A DNA stretch of 15,050 bases from Pleurotus ostreatus/Saccharomyces cerevisiae fusant (taxonomy: Eukaryota > Opisthokonta), in assembly GCA_024196135.1 (NCBI GenBank), contig JAMQCK010000839.1, forward strand, positions 1 to 15,050, given 5' to 3'. The stretch's first letter is position 1; every line of letters starts with the position of its first letter. This document shows positions 6,609-14,782 of this stretch, piece after piece. The translations under genes were made by a program, and so were the position numbers. The notes under the pieces were generated by a model. That model did no database searches and was not told the DNA's origin. It saw only the letters and a list, made by a program, of their open reading frames with translations.

Positions 6609-9600
6609 CTACATCCCCCGCCCCCTCCCTCTCGGAATGGCCATCTTCCCCGCAACGCCCGCCCCGCGCATCATCATCTGCTGCTGGGCCGCGTGCGCCT
6701 GCATCTGCTGCATCTGCTGCTGCGTGAACTGCATCTGCCCCGGCTGCGCGTGCTGCCCCTGCGGCTGCATATTCGAGTACTGCGCCTGCGCCTGGTGGTA
6801 CTGCGCCTGCACCTGCGCGCTCTGCTGCTGGTGCATCTGCGAGACCTGCGCCATCTGCGTCTGGAGCTGCGTGAGCGTCGGCTGCTGCTGCTGCTGCTGT
6901 TGCTGCCCCGGCTGCCCGCGCCCCGCCGCCTGAGCGCGAGCCAACGCTTGCGCCTGTGCGATCTGAGCCGCCTGCGCCTGCGTCATCTGCGCTCCCTGCC
7001 CGGGCTGCCCTGCGCCCCGCCCCGCGGCCGCGATGGTGTACTGGGCGCCTTGCGGGACCGCCCAAACGACAGGCGCGCCGCCGTTGTGCCCATACATTTG
7101 CATGTACTGCTGCATGTAAAGCCGTTGTTGCTCGGGTGAGGCTTGCGCGTAGGCGGCGTTGCGCTGTAACTGCTGCATTTGCTGCTGCTGTGCGGGAGTG
7201 AGCTGCTGTTGCGGCGTGGGGGCGATCTGTTGAGGTTGCGGATGCGGCTGCTGGTGCGGAACCTGCTGCTGGGGTTGTTGGGTAGGCGGGCGGGGCGGTT
7301 GTTGCATTTGCTGAGCGGGTGGGTGTTGTTGTTGGCTCGGGGGACGTGGCTGTTGCTGTAGCTGAGCCGCGGCCTGTTGCTGCTGCTGATGCTGCTGCTG
7401 AGCTGCCATCTGCTGCTGATTCACCTGAGCCTGTTGTTGTGCAGCTTGCTGTTGCGCCGCCTGCTGCTGCGCAGCTTGTTGCTGGGCGGCCTGCTGCTGA
7501 GCGGCTTGCTGCTGCTGCGCCGCCTGCTGAGCCTGAGCCGCCTGCTGAGCCTGAACCGCCTGCGCCGCTTGTTGCTGCTGACCCCCCTGCTGAGCCTGCT
7601 GCTGAGCCTGCGCCGCCTGCTGCCCCCTCGCCTGCGCCTGCGCATGAGCCTGCCGCGTCAGCCCAATCCACATCTGCCACAACACCTGCAGACTCCCCAC
7701 CGCGGCCCCCACCTTCGCCTGGATGCCCGTCTTCGCCGACGGCGGGACCGTCCGCCACCCGGGGTGCCGCTGCAGGAAGCCCATCGTCGCCTCCGCGCTC
7801 CGCAGCAGCGCGTCCCCGCCCGCGTTCGTGTACATGGCGTAGAACTGCGCGAAGAGCGGCGCCTGCTGCGGGTGGATCTGCATCTGCGGGTGGTGCTGCT
7901 GGATCGCGTGCATCGCGGCGGCGACCTGCTGCTGGGTGGGCGGGCGGAAGGGGGCGGGGGTGGGTTGGGGCTGAGCGGGCTGAGGCTGGGGTTGTTGGGG
8001 TTGCTGTTGGGACTGTTGTTGCTGCTGGGATGCCGCCATTTGCTGCTGCTGCTGCTGCTGAGCCATCATCTGCTGCACGCGCTGCGCCTGCATCTGCGGC
8101 GTCGCCTGCGCGGGCGGGGACCCTGCGAACTGCCGCTGCTGTGTCGAGCCCGCGAACGGCTGCTGCTGCGACGAGCCCGCAAACGGCGGCTGCGGCGAGC
8201 CCTGCACTGGCGGCGACCCCGCGAAGGCGCGCTGCATCTGCGGCGACGGCTGCGGTGGCGAGCCCGCGAACCCTTGACGCGGTGAGCCCTGCATCGGGGG
8301 CGAGCCGGCGGCCATGGTGCGCTGGAGCTGGGGACTGGCGGTGAAGCCTTGGGAAGGCGAGCCTTGTATTGGGGGAGAGCCCGCGAATCGTGGCGGCGCG
8401 TCGGAGAGGCCGAGCGCGTTGTTTGCGGGAGGTTGGGTGGGGTGGTGTTGCTGTTGTTGCTGCTGCTGGTGCGCTTGCTGCTGCTGCTGAGCGGCGTGCT
8501 GTTGCTGAAGCGCATGCTGCTGCTGAATCGCATGCTGCTGCTGTTGCTGGATCGGATTCAAGTGCTGCTGCTGCCCCGCGCGCTGCTGGTGGAGGAATTG
8601 CTGCGTCGCGGTGGGTATCGTTTGAGGCGTCTGGCGACCGTTCGCTAGTGCTTGGTTGTTCGCCGCCATGACCCCATTCGCAGTCATGACTCCGTTTGCC
8701 ATAGCTTGACCGTTCGCAGTCATCACCCCGTTCGCCACCGCCTGCCCATTCGCCGCGACCTGCCCATTGACCATCCCCACCGCCGGCGTCGCTCGCCCAT
8801 TCACAGCAACGCCATTCGGCGCAACGGGAGTGACGCGACCGTTCACGACCGCCGGCGTCGCTCGCCCGTTCACCAGACCAGGCGTAACGCGCCCATTGAC
8901 CACCGCGGGTGTAGCGCGCCCGTTCACCACCGCGGGTGTCGCTCGCCCGTTCACGACTGCAGGCGTCTGTCTCCCATTTACAGCGACTCCATTCGGCACG
9001 GCAGGCGTGGCTCGTCCATTCACGACCGCAGGCGTCGCTCGCCCATTGACGACAGCTGTAGGCGTCGCGCGCCCATTCGGAGTCTGCGTGCGCGAGAGGT
9101 TGGCGGCGATGGTGGGTGGTATCGCGGGGGCGGCGTAGGGTTGTTGTTGTGAAGGTGGTTGTTGTGATTGTTGACCCACGTATCCCTGCTGTCCAGCGTA
9201 TGGCTGTTGTTGTTGCTGCCCAGCGTATGGCTGTTGCTGTTGCTGCCCAGCGTATGGCTGTTGCTGTTGCTGCCCAGCGTACGGTGCAGTCTGTTGTCCA
9301 GTGTTTGACTGTTGCGGCGCGCTCTGTTGCGTCTGCCCTGCATAATTTGGCGGCGGCTGCCCCGCATATAGCGAGTTCGATATCGTGATCCCCGGCTGCG
9401 CGCTCGCGCCTCGGGATCTGCTTGACGTAGTGGCGGTAGGTGCAGCAGCGGCAGTAGGGGGTGGTGGTTGTTCGTCCTCTGTCGTCGACTTGCCCGCGCG
9501 CACGCGCTGCAGGGCGTCGAACAGGCGATGTCTGTAGGTGGGGTATGTCAGCCCATGTTCATCTACTTCACACTCCTGCTCCTGATTAGCAACGTCAAAA

Positions 9601-10925
9601 GAACTCATCACTCACCCTCCCCCCGCCCTCAACGTCTCCCTGGGCTTCATAAACTGCATCACCTTCGCCCGTCTCGCGCGCGCGTCCTCCGCGTCGAGCG
9701 CCGCGCTCGCCTTGCGTTTCAGGGATGTCGGAGTCGAGGGCGTGGACACCTTCATCGTCGCGTTTACGGCGCGCGTGAGGTGCGGGTCGGGGTCGAGGCA
9801 GAGGGGTGGGGCGGTGGCGAGCTGGGGGATGGGGGTTAGTCAAGGGAAAGGGTGAAGGGGAGAGAGGGGAGGGGGGAGGGAAGGGGCGAGGGAGGGGGAA
9901 GTGTTGAAGGTATGGTGGGGATGGAAATGAGGCGAAGGGAAAGATAAGGTAGAGGGTAAGGGTAGAGGGGAGGTGAAGGGTGAGGACGCTAGAAAGAGGC
10001 GATACGAAGGACCGTAGTAGGAGGCAGTGCAAACAGGCTAGTATGACGAGGGGATGGTCGGGGGTTGAGGGCGCGATGACACCGGAACGTACCAATATCC
10101 GAGCCTCCGCCTCGAGCGCGTCCATATCCGTCCACCGCGCGCCATATCGCGCGCCAAGGAGGCAAATATCTGTGTAAACCGTCTCCGGTGTCGGAAACAG
10201 CACCACGCGGGTGACGAGGGGGGCAGTCGTCGGTTGATTAGAGGAGGTGGAGGTGGAGGTGGAGGTGGAGGCGATGGGCTGCTTGCTGGTGGAGGCGATG
10301 TCCTTCTGCGCGCCCACGCGGTAGTCGATGAGCTCGACGATGAGGCAGCCTGGGGTAGGTGGGGTCTTAGGTGAGAACAAGGCGGGGGAATGGAGAGGTC
10401 TATGGGGCGCACCCTCGTAGAAGGGGACGTTGCTCTCGGTGAAGAGGCCGAGGAAGTCGGCGGGTATGCGGTGCTCTCGGATATCATCGAGGAGGGACTA
10501 AGGTTGGGAAGATGGTAGAGGGGATGAGGCGAGGGTGATCGGGGAGGGGAACAGGGTGGAGGGGAGAGCGTTAGTGAATGTATGCAAGGGAGGGACTGGA
10601 TCACGTACCGCGACCTGGTTGTTGTATAGGAACTTGGACCCATTATTGAGGTTCCAGTGCTCCGCGTGAAGATGGATCTTGAAGGACGGCGGCTGGTCCT
10701 TGTTGTTCTCGAGCAGGCTCTGAGGTTTGCAACACCGACAATGGCATGGAGAGAAGGGCGGAGCAGGGAAGGTGCATGCACGACAATGCAGTCAGAAGGG
10801 GGGCCAGAAGTACCAAGTGTATATTCGCGAAGGGAATCCATAGACACGGTCAGTACGACGTAAGACGCGTCGATAGACCATTCACTCACGTCCACGAATC
10901 TGGTGCGGTTGTAGTCGACCATCAT
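6609..10925 (-). CDS. SPT20: Spt20, SAGA co-activator subunit, 1205 aa, 6 exons
   Basis: Exons on the minus strand: 10925-10890, 10719-10609, 10497-10413, 10349-10093, 9821-9616 and 9531-6609 (TAG). They sum to 3618 bases and all phases agree. Introns are 170, 111, 63, 271 and 84 bases. Residues 1 to about 225 form the Spt20 domain: VDYNRTRFVDSLLENN, PPSFKIHLHAEHW, NNGSKFLYNN, SLLDDIREHRIPADFLGLF, VPFYEGCLIVELIDYR (78-88 is GCLIVELIDYR), RVVLFPTPETVYTDICLL, RWTDMDALEAEARIL, LCLDPDPHLTR (170-180) and a basic segment RARRAKVMQFM. In yeast, Spt20 holds SAGA together and links Tra1 to the core, so a nuclear role in transcription is expected. The remaining 970 residues are Gln-rich, with repeat arrays (YAGQ, NGRxTP, FAGSPP, QQQAA) and one less biased stretch at 789-859; it ends RGRGRGM. 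The start could be Met1 or Met2 (adjacent ATGs). Exon 6 as one uninterrupted exon is an assumption; small introns inside low-complexity sequence would be easy to miss. Confidence 0.9.
7437..7635 (-). repeat. Gln/Ala codon repeats in SPT20
   Basis: Bases encode a run of QQQAA pentads, four of them consecutive, and then QAQ and AVQAQQAAQAQ variants in the C-terminal half of Spt20. Glutamines are mainly CAG with interspersed CAA. Elsewhere in the exon there are pure short CAG runs (for example near 6883-6905 and 8041-8062). Confidence 0.75.
8112..8392 (-). repeat. FAGSPP-type Ser-Pro repeats in SPT20
   Basis: About residues 612-706 carry six FAGS blocks plus one MAAGSPP; most are followed by QGSP, PSPQ or similar. 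The spacing is irregular (roughly 10-25 residues), so this is an old, diverged array rather than a fresh minisatellite. Many of the serines and threonines precede proline. Confidence 0.75.
8784..9077 (-). repeat. NGRxTP repeat array in SPT20
   Basis: Residues about 384-481 hold ten copies of NGR[AQV]TP, mostly within a nine-residue (27-base) unit of the form AVVNGRATP, with two longer spacers containing PNGVAVNGR. An eleventh NGRQTP lies further on, past a block of ANGVMTANGQA-like repeats. Base differences between units are frequent at third positions. Confidence 0.88.
9194..9281 (-). repeat. 27-base minisatellite encoding YAGQQQQQP in SPT20
   Basis: Unit starts (plus strand, CAGCGTA) fall at 9194, 9221, 9248 and 9275, an exact 27-base period; the 9221 and 9248 units look identical. 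It encodes consecutive YAGQQQQQP units, within a wider region (residues about 287-365) with six YAGQ motifs. Confidence 0.9.
9822..10092 (-). other. SPT20 intron 4, strongly purine-rich on the plus strand
   Basis: This 271-base intron has donor GTACGT and acceptor CCCCAG on the minus strand. Between about 9840 and 9990 the plus strand is nearly all G and A, with many runs of three to six G separated by one to four bases (densest at 9855-9900). The coding strand is therefore pyrimidine-rich. No gene lies in it. Confidence 0.8.
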
Positions 10926-11122
10926 CTTGGGTATCTGACGCGCAAGCAGGCCTGCGGAGCAGGGGCGATGCGGGACAGCGGTTTGAAGCAGCAGGCGGCG
11001 AGTGGCCGAGCGCTAGTGATGACGGCGCGAGAACAATGCGCGAACACCGGGTCCGACGCCACATTGGCACATTCTCACGACTCACGGGGGATTGTATTGT
11101 GCCCAAAAGTCAGCAATGCCAT
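10926..11122 (-). promoter_or_regulatory. SPT20 5' region shared with tRNA-Cys copy 2
   Basis: A spacer of 197 bases separates the SPT20 start (minus strand) from the plus-strand tRNA, so the two are divergent. The ATG context on the minus strand is CCCAAG ATG ATG G, acceptable for a eukaryotic start. No TATA box or CT tract is obvious. Confidence 0.4.
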
Positions 11123-11195
11123 GACTCGATAGCTAAGTGGTTATAGCGTGGGATTGCAGATCCTAAGGTCCCGTGTTCAAATCACGGTCGGGTCT
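11123..11195 (+). tRNA. tRNA-Cys(GCA): tRNA-Cys (anticodon GCA), copy 2
   Basis: The 73 bases are identical to the copy at 4334, including the two preceding flank bases (AT) and the one before them (C). The same cloverleaf, A and B boxes, anticodon GCA and discriminator T are present. Unlike copy 1, the gene is followed by TTAACAAG, with only two T at the end; the first run of four or more T on this strand is at 11220-11224, about 25 bases further. It could still be transcribed with a longer trailer. Confidence 0.93.
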
Positions 11196-11320
11196 TAACA
11201 AGATCGGCCATTGAGGTACTTTTTGGCGTTCGTGGCAGCGCGTCAATCTGTGCACAGCTACGCAATCTTGCTATGCAGAGAGCTACCAACATGTGCCGCA
11301 TTCACAGGATGAACTTGTAA

Positions 11321-11326
11321 TTTATT
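11321..11326 (-). terminator. Candidate polyadenylation signal of the NOSIP gene
   Basis: AATAAA on the minus strand (TTTATT on the plus strand), about 90 bases past the TGA at 11415. The spacer 11196-11414 otherwise holds only this 3' UTR. Confidence 0.5.
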
Positions 11327-11414
11327 GCTGAGATACGTCTGAGGGCGCACGATACATGGAAAGGGACGAAGGGGAAAGTAGGATACATCTGTCCTCGGGA
11401 TCGAAGTCGATTTA

Positions 11415-12582
11415 TCATCCTTGGAACGCCGTTCCAGTCCTGACGGTCTCTGCTCTTCCGCCCCCTGCAAAGCCCGTGCCTGCAGACGAATGTCAGCACA
11501 ACGCTTACACGAAATTTCCGCCCAATCCACTGGTCCAGCTCACCTTCCCTCTTCAACTCCACAACGTCCTTCGCTCCTAGCGGCTTATCGCATACAACAC
11601 ATTGCTTTGCGGGAAGCACCAATGAGTCGGTGCACGTCTTGCAGACGACATGAGCACATGGTCGCATGTGGAAGATGCGCATGCTATTTGAGAGGCCCTT
11701 CTTGCAAGAGGGGCACATTTTCTCGGTGTCGCCAGAAGCTTTGGGGTCTGAAGAGGTGAAGGTAGAGAAGGAGACGGGGGTCAAGTTCTTGAGGCTTAAA
11801 CACGGATTAAGATGGGATTACAGAGGTAAAGAAGAGGGCACTTACGCGAGAGAATGCGTTGGCTCCCCACCGCGACATGTTGTCTGCAGCTTGACGTCCT
11901 GCAGAGAGCGTGGGGGACCGGATGACGCGTAAGTTGGCGTGAGTGAGGGGAGCCAAAAGTCAGGGAGCTTGTTTTTGAGCGCCTCTGCCTGCTCGCGCTC
12001 AATTTGCCGCAATGCTGCCTCCTCCGCCTCACGCGTCACTCGCTCGACCGCATCGGTGTCGAACTCAAACTTGCGCTTGACACCGCGAGCTAGTAAGTGT
12101 GAGTTCAAGCGAAGGGGAATGAAATAGATAACGCACCTTCCCCACTCCCAGAGGACGTGTTGCTTTGGATTGGTGCGGCGAGCCCGAGCTTGCCGCGCTC
12201 AAAGTCGGCGAGTACGCGTTCCCGTGCAGCTTCCCTCGCACGAGCACGCTCCTCCTCGGCCTCCTTCTTCATCGCATCGAGGCGGTCCTTCTGACGCTTG
12301 ATATCCTTCTTCTGCGTCACTGCGCTCTTAGCCACGGGACGTACTGGCAGTATGTTGGTACTCACAGAGGTCCGTGTACGCGCACTCCTTGCAGAAGAGA
12401 TGTCCCTCGTTGCAGGCGACTGGATCGCGTGCAGAGTTCAAGCAGAGTGCGCAGGCATCGAAGCGGCGCATGGACTCGTTCCCCAGACGCTGGCGCTTGG
12501 AGCCATACTCCTTCCCTGCTTTCTTGTATTCTGCGTAGGAAAAGACGGACGATGCGGTGTTGTTCTTGCTATGCTTTGTCAT
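11415..12582 (-). CDS. NOSIP: NOSIP-like RING/U-box E3 ubiquitin ligase, 319 aa, 5 exons
   Basis: Exons on the minus strand: 12582-12366, 12319-12137, 12089-11846, 11794-11544 and 11479-11415 (TGA); total 960 bases, phases consistent. Introns are only 46, 47, 51 and 64 bases. The N-terminus MTKHSKNNTASSVFSYAEYK is the NOSIP signature, followed by a Cys-rich finger (C44, C47, C57, H61, C64, C67). A charged helix follows (TQKKDIKRQKDRLDAMKKEA), then LPDFWLPSLTP at 175-185 and a second finger with complete C3HC4 ligands (C242, C245, C261, H263, C266, C269, C280, C283). The end is GTGFAGGGRAETVRTGTAFQ plus G. Length is close to the 301 residues of human NOSIP, a nuclear ubiquitin ligase named for binding nitric oxide synthase; a general ubiquitin-ligase role, possibly spliceosome-linked, is the safer inference in fungi. 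It is transcribed away from the next gene. Confidence 0.92.
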
Positions 12583-12951
12583 GATGGATGCGGGGACCGG
12601 CTGTCGTCGTGGCGGTCGGGGAGAAGGGGCGCCTGCCGCTTTCGGCGCTCGCCGATCCTTTGTCCTGAGCTTTCACAAGCACCCGTCCGGCGCCTGAAAG
12701 AACAATAGACGGACTCTACAGCCGCTGCCGGTCAGAGAACAATAGAGCGCGGACCCAGCACGCCTATCCGCCCATCTTCCGCCCATTTCAGGCAAGTCCA
12801 CGTCAGTGGCCCCCTCGTCGTCCCCAGCGATCTGCGCCGCCGTCGCCGACGCCCGTTTTTGCATCTTACTCATCGCCCGCATCTCCCGCCCCCGCGCGCC
12901 GCCTGCCGAGTCCACGCTGACGACGCGGCCCACAGCGCTCAGATACGCTAC
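12583..12951. promoter_or_regulatory. Divergent promoter region between NOSIP and the 12952 gene
   Basis: These 369 bases separate two start codons on opposite strands and probably serve both genes. A perfect 11-base direct repeat, AGAACAATAGA, occurs at 12699-12709 and 12736-12746. The AACAATAG core matches the consensus bound by SRY/Sox-type HMG-box proteins. The right side (12860-12950) is GC-rich and is open in the frame of the next gene, but it has no ATG in that frame before 12952. Confidence 0.55.
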
Positions 12952-14782
12952 ATGTACGCGCCCTCGTCGTCCCCGGAGTCGCCGGGCCTCTTATACGACG
13001 GCCTCTCCGACCACCCCTCCCTCCGCCGCGTCAAGCCGCTCCCCAAGCGCCGCCGCACCAGCCCAGCCGAGGGCGCGACCCCCGAGGGCGGCTCCCCCAT
13101 GCCGCCCGCCCCGCCCGACCTGCCTCCGGACGGCGACGCGGCGTACTTCGCGCCCGGCGCCGCGAATCTGCGCGCGCACGACCCGGGCGCCGCCCCGCGC
13201 GACGCGGACGACGATCCGTCCGAGGGCGACTACATCGATCACCTGCAGCAGCCCGGGAACACGAAGAAGCGCAAGGTGCCCAAGGCTGGCCTCTCCGGTG
13301 GCGAGGACGATCCCGATCACGACCGCGGGGGGCTCCACGGGGCGTCGCAGCTCGCCTCCGCGGCGGCGCAGGGCGCGCCACAGGCGCCGCCCGTGGACCA
13401 GCCGCCGCCACAATATTCGTTCGCCACGATCGGCGTGCCACCGAGCGCGGCGGCGCTCGATACCAATACGGCAGCGACGACGCTCAGCGCGCTCACGAAG
13501 CGCCTCACACGCACGGCCAATAAGCGTGCGCGGCTTGGAAGGACGCTCAGTCTGGTCACGCTTGCGGGACTGCAGCATAAAGATATGCTGAGGACGCGCA
13601 AGCGCCAGCTCACCGCCGTGCTCGGTGCACTTTCCCAGGGGGATGCACAAGCTCTCGATCAAGCGCTTGAGGCGGGCTGGCCATTGGGCTCGGGCGCATC
13701 TGGCTATCTAGGTGGCGCAGCATCGTCGCTGCTCACCGGCGCTAATACGACGACAACCACTACTGGTCCTTCCGATGACGTTCAGCACACCCTCGAACCC
13801 CTTAAGACGCGCAAGTCGAAGCGTGCTCGTGTGCGCGAGGCGCGGCGTGCGCGGGCGAACGTCGCGCTTCGTCACCCCGACGCAGCGCCTTTTCCTACGT
13901 GTGACTTTTCATACAAGTGCCCGAGCGCTAGTGAGTGCTCGCGCGCATGAGATCCCCAGCTACTTACCTTTTTCCCCTCCTTTCTTCGTCTCTCCAGCTG
14001 CTGAACGCTTGATCACGACGAAGGAAGAGGTGAACGCGCTGCGCGCACGCTTCGAGGCCGAGCTCGCGCGACAGGCGAGCAAAGCAGCTCAAGCCAACAA
14101 GGTGGCGCTCGCCTCACGCCGCCAGGGCGCCACCGCCCCTCCCGGCGACCGCGATCGCAAGTCGCGCATGCGCACGACGAAGAAGAGCGGCGCGGGCGGC
14201 GACCAGAAGGCCGAGTTCCTCGCGCTCCCCCCGCAGGCCGGCACCCCGCCCGCGAAGCCGGCGAAGGGCAAGAAGAAGAAGCGCTCTGCGTTGGCGAACG
14301 CATCGAACCCGCACCACCTGCGCAACTACGTGCCCTCGCGCCTGCCGCACTCGTCCGGCGGCGGGCACCACGCCGCGAGCAGCACGCCGCAGGACGAGAA
14401 CGTGCCGATCAACTTCCTGAGCAAGGGTATCGGGAAGGGCGCGTTGATCAATCCGGCGGATGAGTGGGTGTGCCCGTTCTGCGAGTACGAGCTGTTCTAT
14501 GGGGACGAGGCGGAGTACAGACGGGCGATTCGCAACCGGAAGAAGATCCTGCGGAGGCGGAGGCGGGCCCGGGAGCGCGCGAGTGCGGCTGCGAGTGGGC
14601 AGGCGCACGGCGCGAACGCGCGCGGCAAGGGCAGGGAGGAGGAAGAGGACGAGGGGTACGACGACGAGGCGCTGTACGATCCCCCGGCGGATACCTACGT
14701 CCCCCCTGCGCCCGTGCAGCAGAAGTGGGACCCCGGCCGCAGCGGTGGGCAGCAGAAGGGTGCCCAGGCTGCGACAGGATAA
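12952..14782 (+). CDS. Unrecognised basic, low-complexity protein with CPFC motif, 587 aa, 2 exons
   Basis: Exons 12952-13930 and 13998-14782 (TAA) are joined across a 67-base intron (donor GTGAGT, acceptor CTCCAG, phase 1), total 1764 bases. I cannot name the family. Residues 1-170 are disordered in character, rich in Pro, Ala and Asp, with basic clusters (PKRRRTSP, KKRKVPK) that look like nuclear localisation signals. A helical segment follows (LTKRLTRTANKRARLGRTL, then LVTLAGLQHKDMLRTRKRQL), then acidic and basic tracts, and CDFSYKC at 317-323. Exon 2 has AERLITTKEEVNALRARFEA (probable coiled coil), KGKKKKRSA, then the apparently most constrained block: INFLSKGIGKGALINPADEW, VCPFCEYELFYGDEAEYRRA, IRNRKKILRRRRRARERA. 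C485 and C488 may form half of a zinc site. A nuclear, nucleic-acid-associated role is inference only. The start is the first ATG in frame. Confidence 0.82.

Noticed and set aside
6313..6933. Plus-strand frame rich in Cys (CICCICCC type) that looks like a cysteine-rich secreted protein
   Set aside because: It is the antisense reading of CAG/CAA and GCG codons of SPT20; the Cys arise from TGC in CTG-repeat shadow frames.
7319..8344. Plus-strand 341-codon open frame rich in Ala and Pro
   Set aside because: Shadow of the low-complexity SPT20 exon. It has no ATG context, family signature or splice logic of its own, whereas the minus strand continues a recognised Spt20 domain.
9532..9611. ATG at 9611 (minus) as the start of a separate 1000-residue Gln-rich protein
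   Set aside because: These bases form an intron between GTGAGT (9615-9610) and CTACAG (9534-9532) on the minus strand. Joining exon 5 to 9531 keeps phase and continues the Spt20 frame.
12991..13662. Minus-strand 223-codon Arg-rich frame opposite the 12952 gene
   Set aside because: GC-rich antisense shadow without splice or family support.
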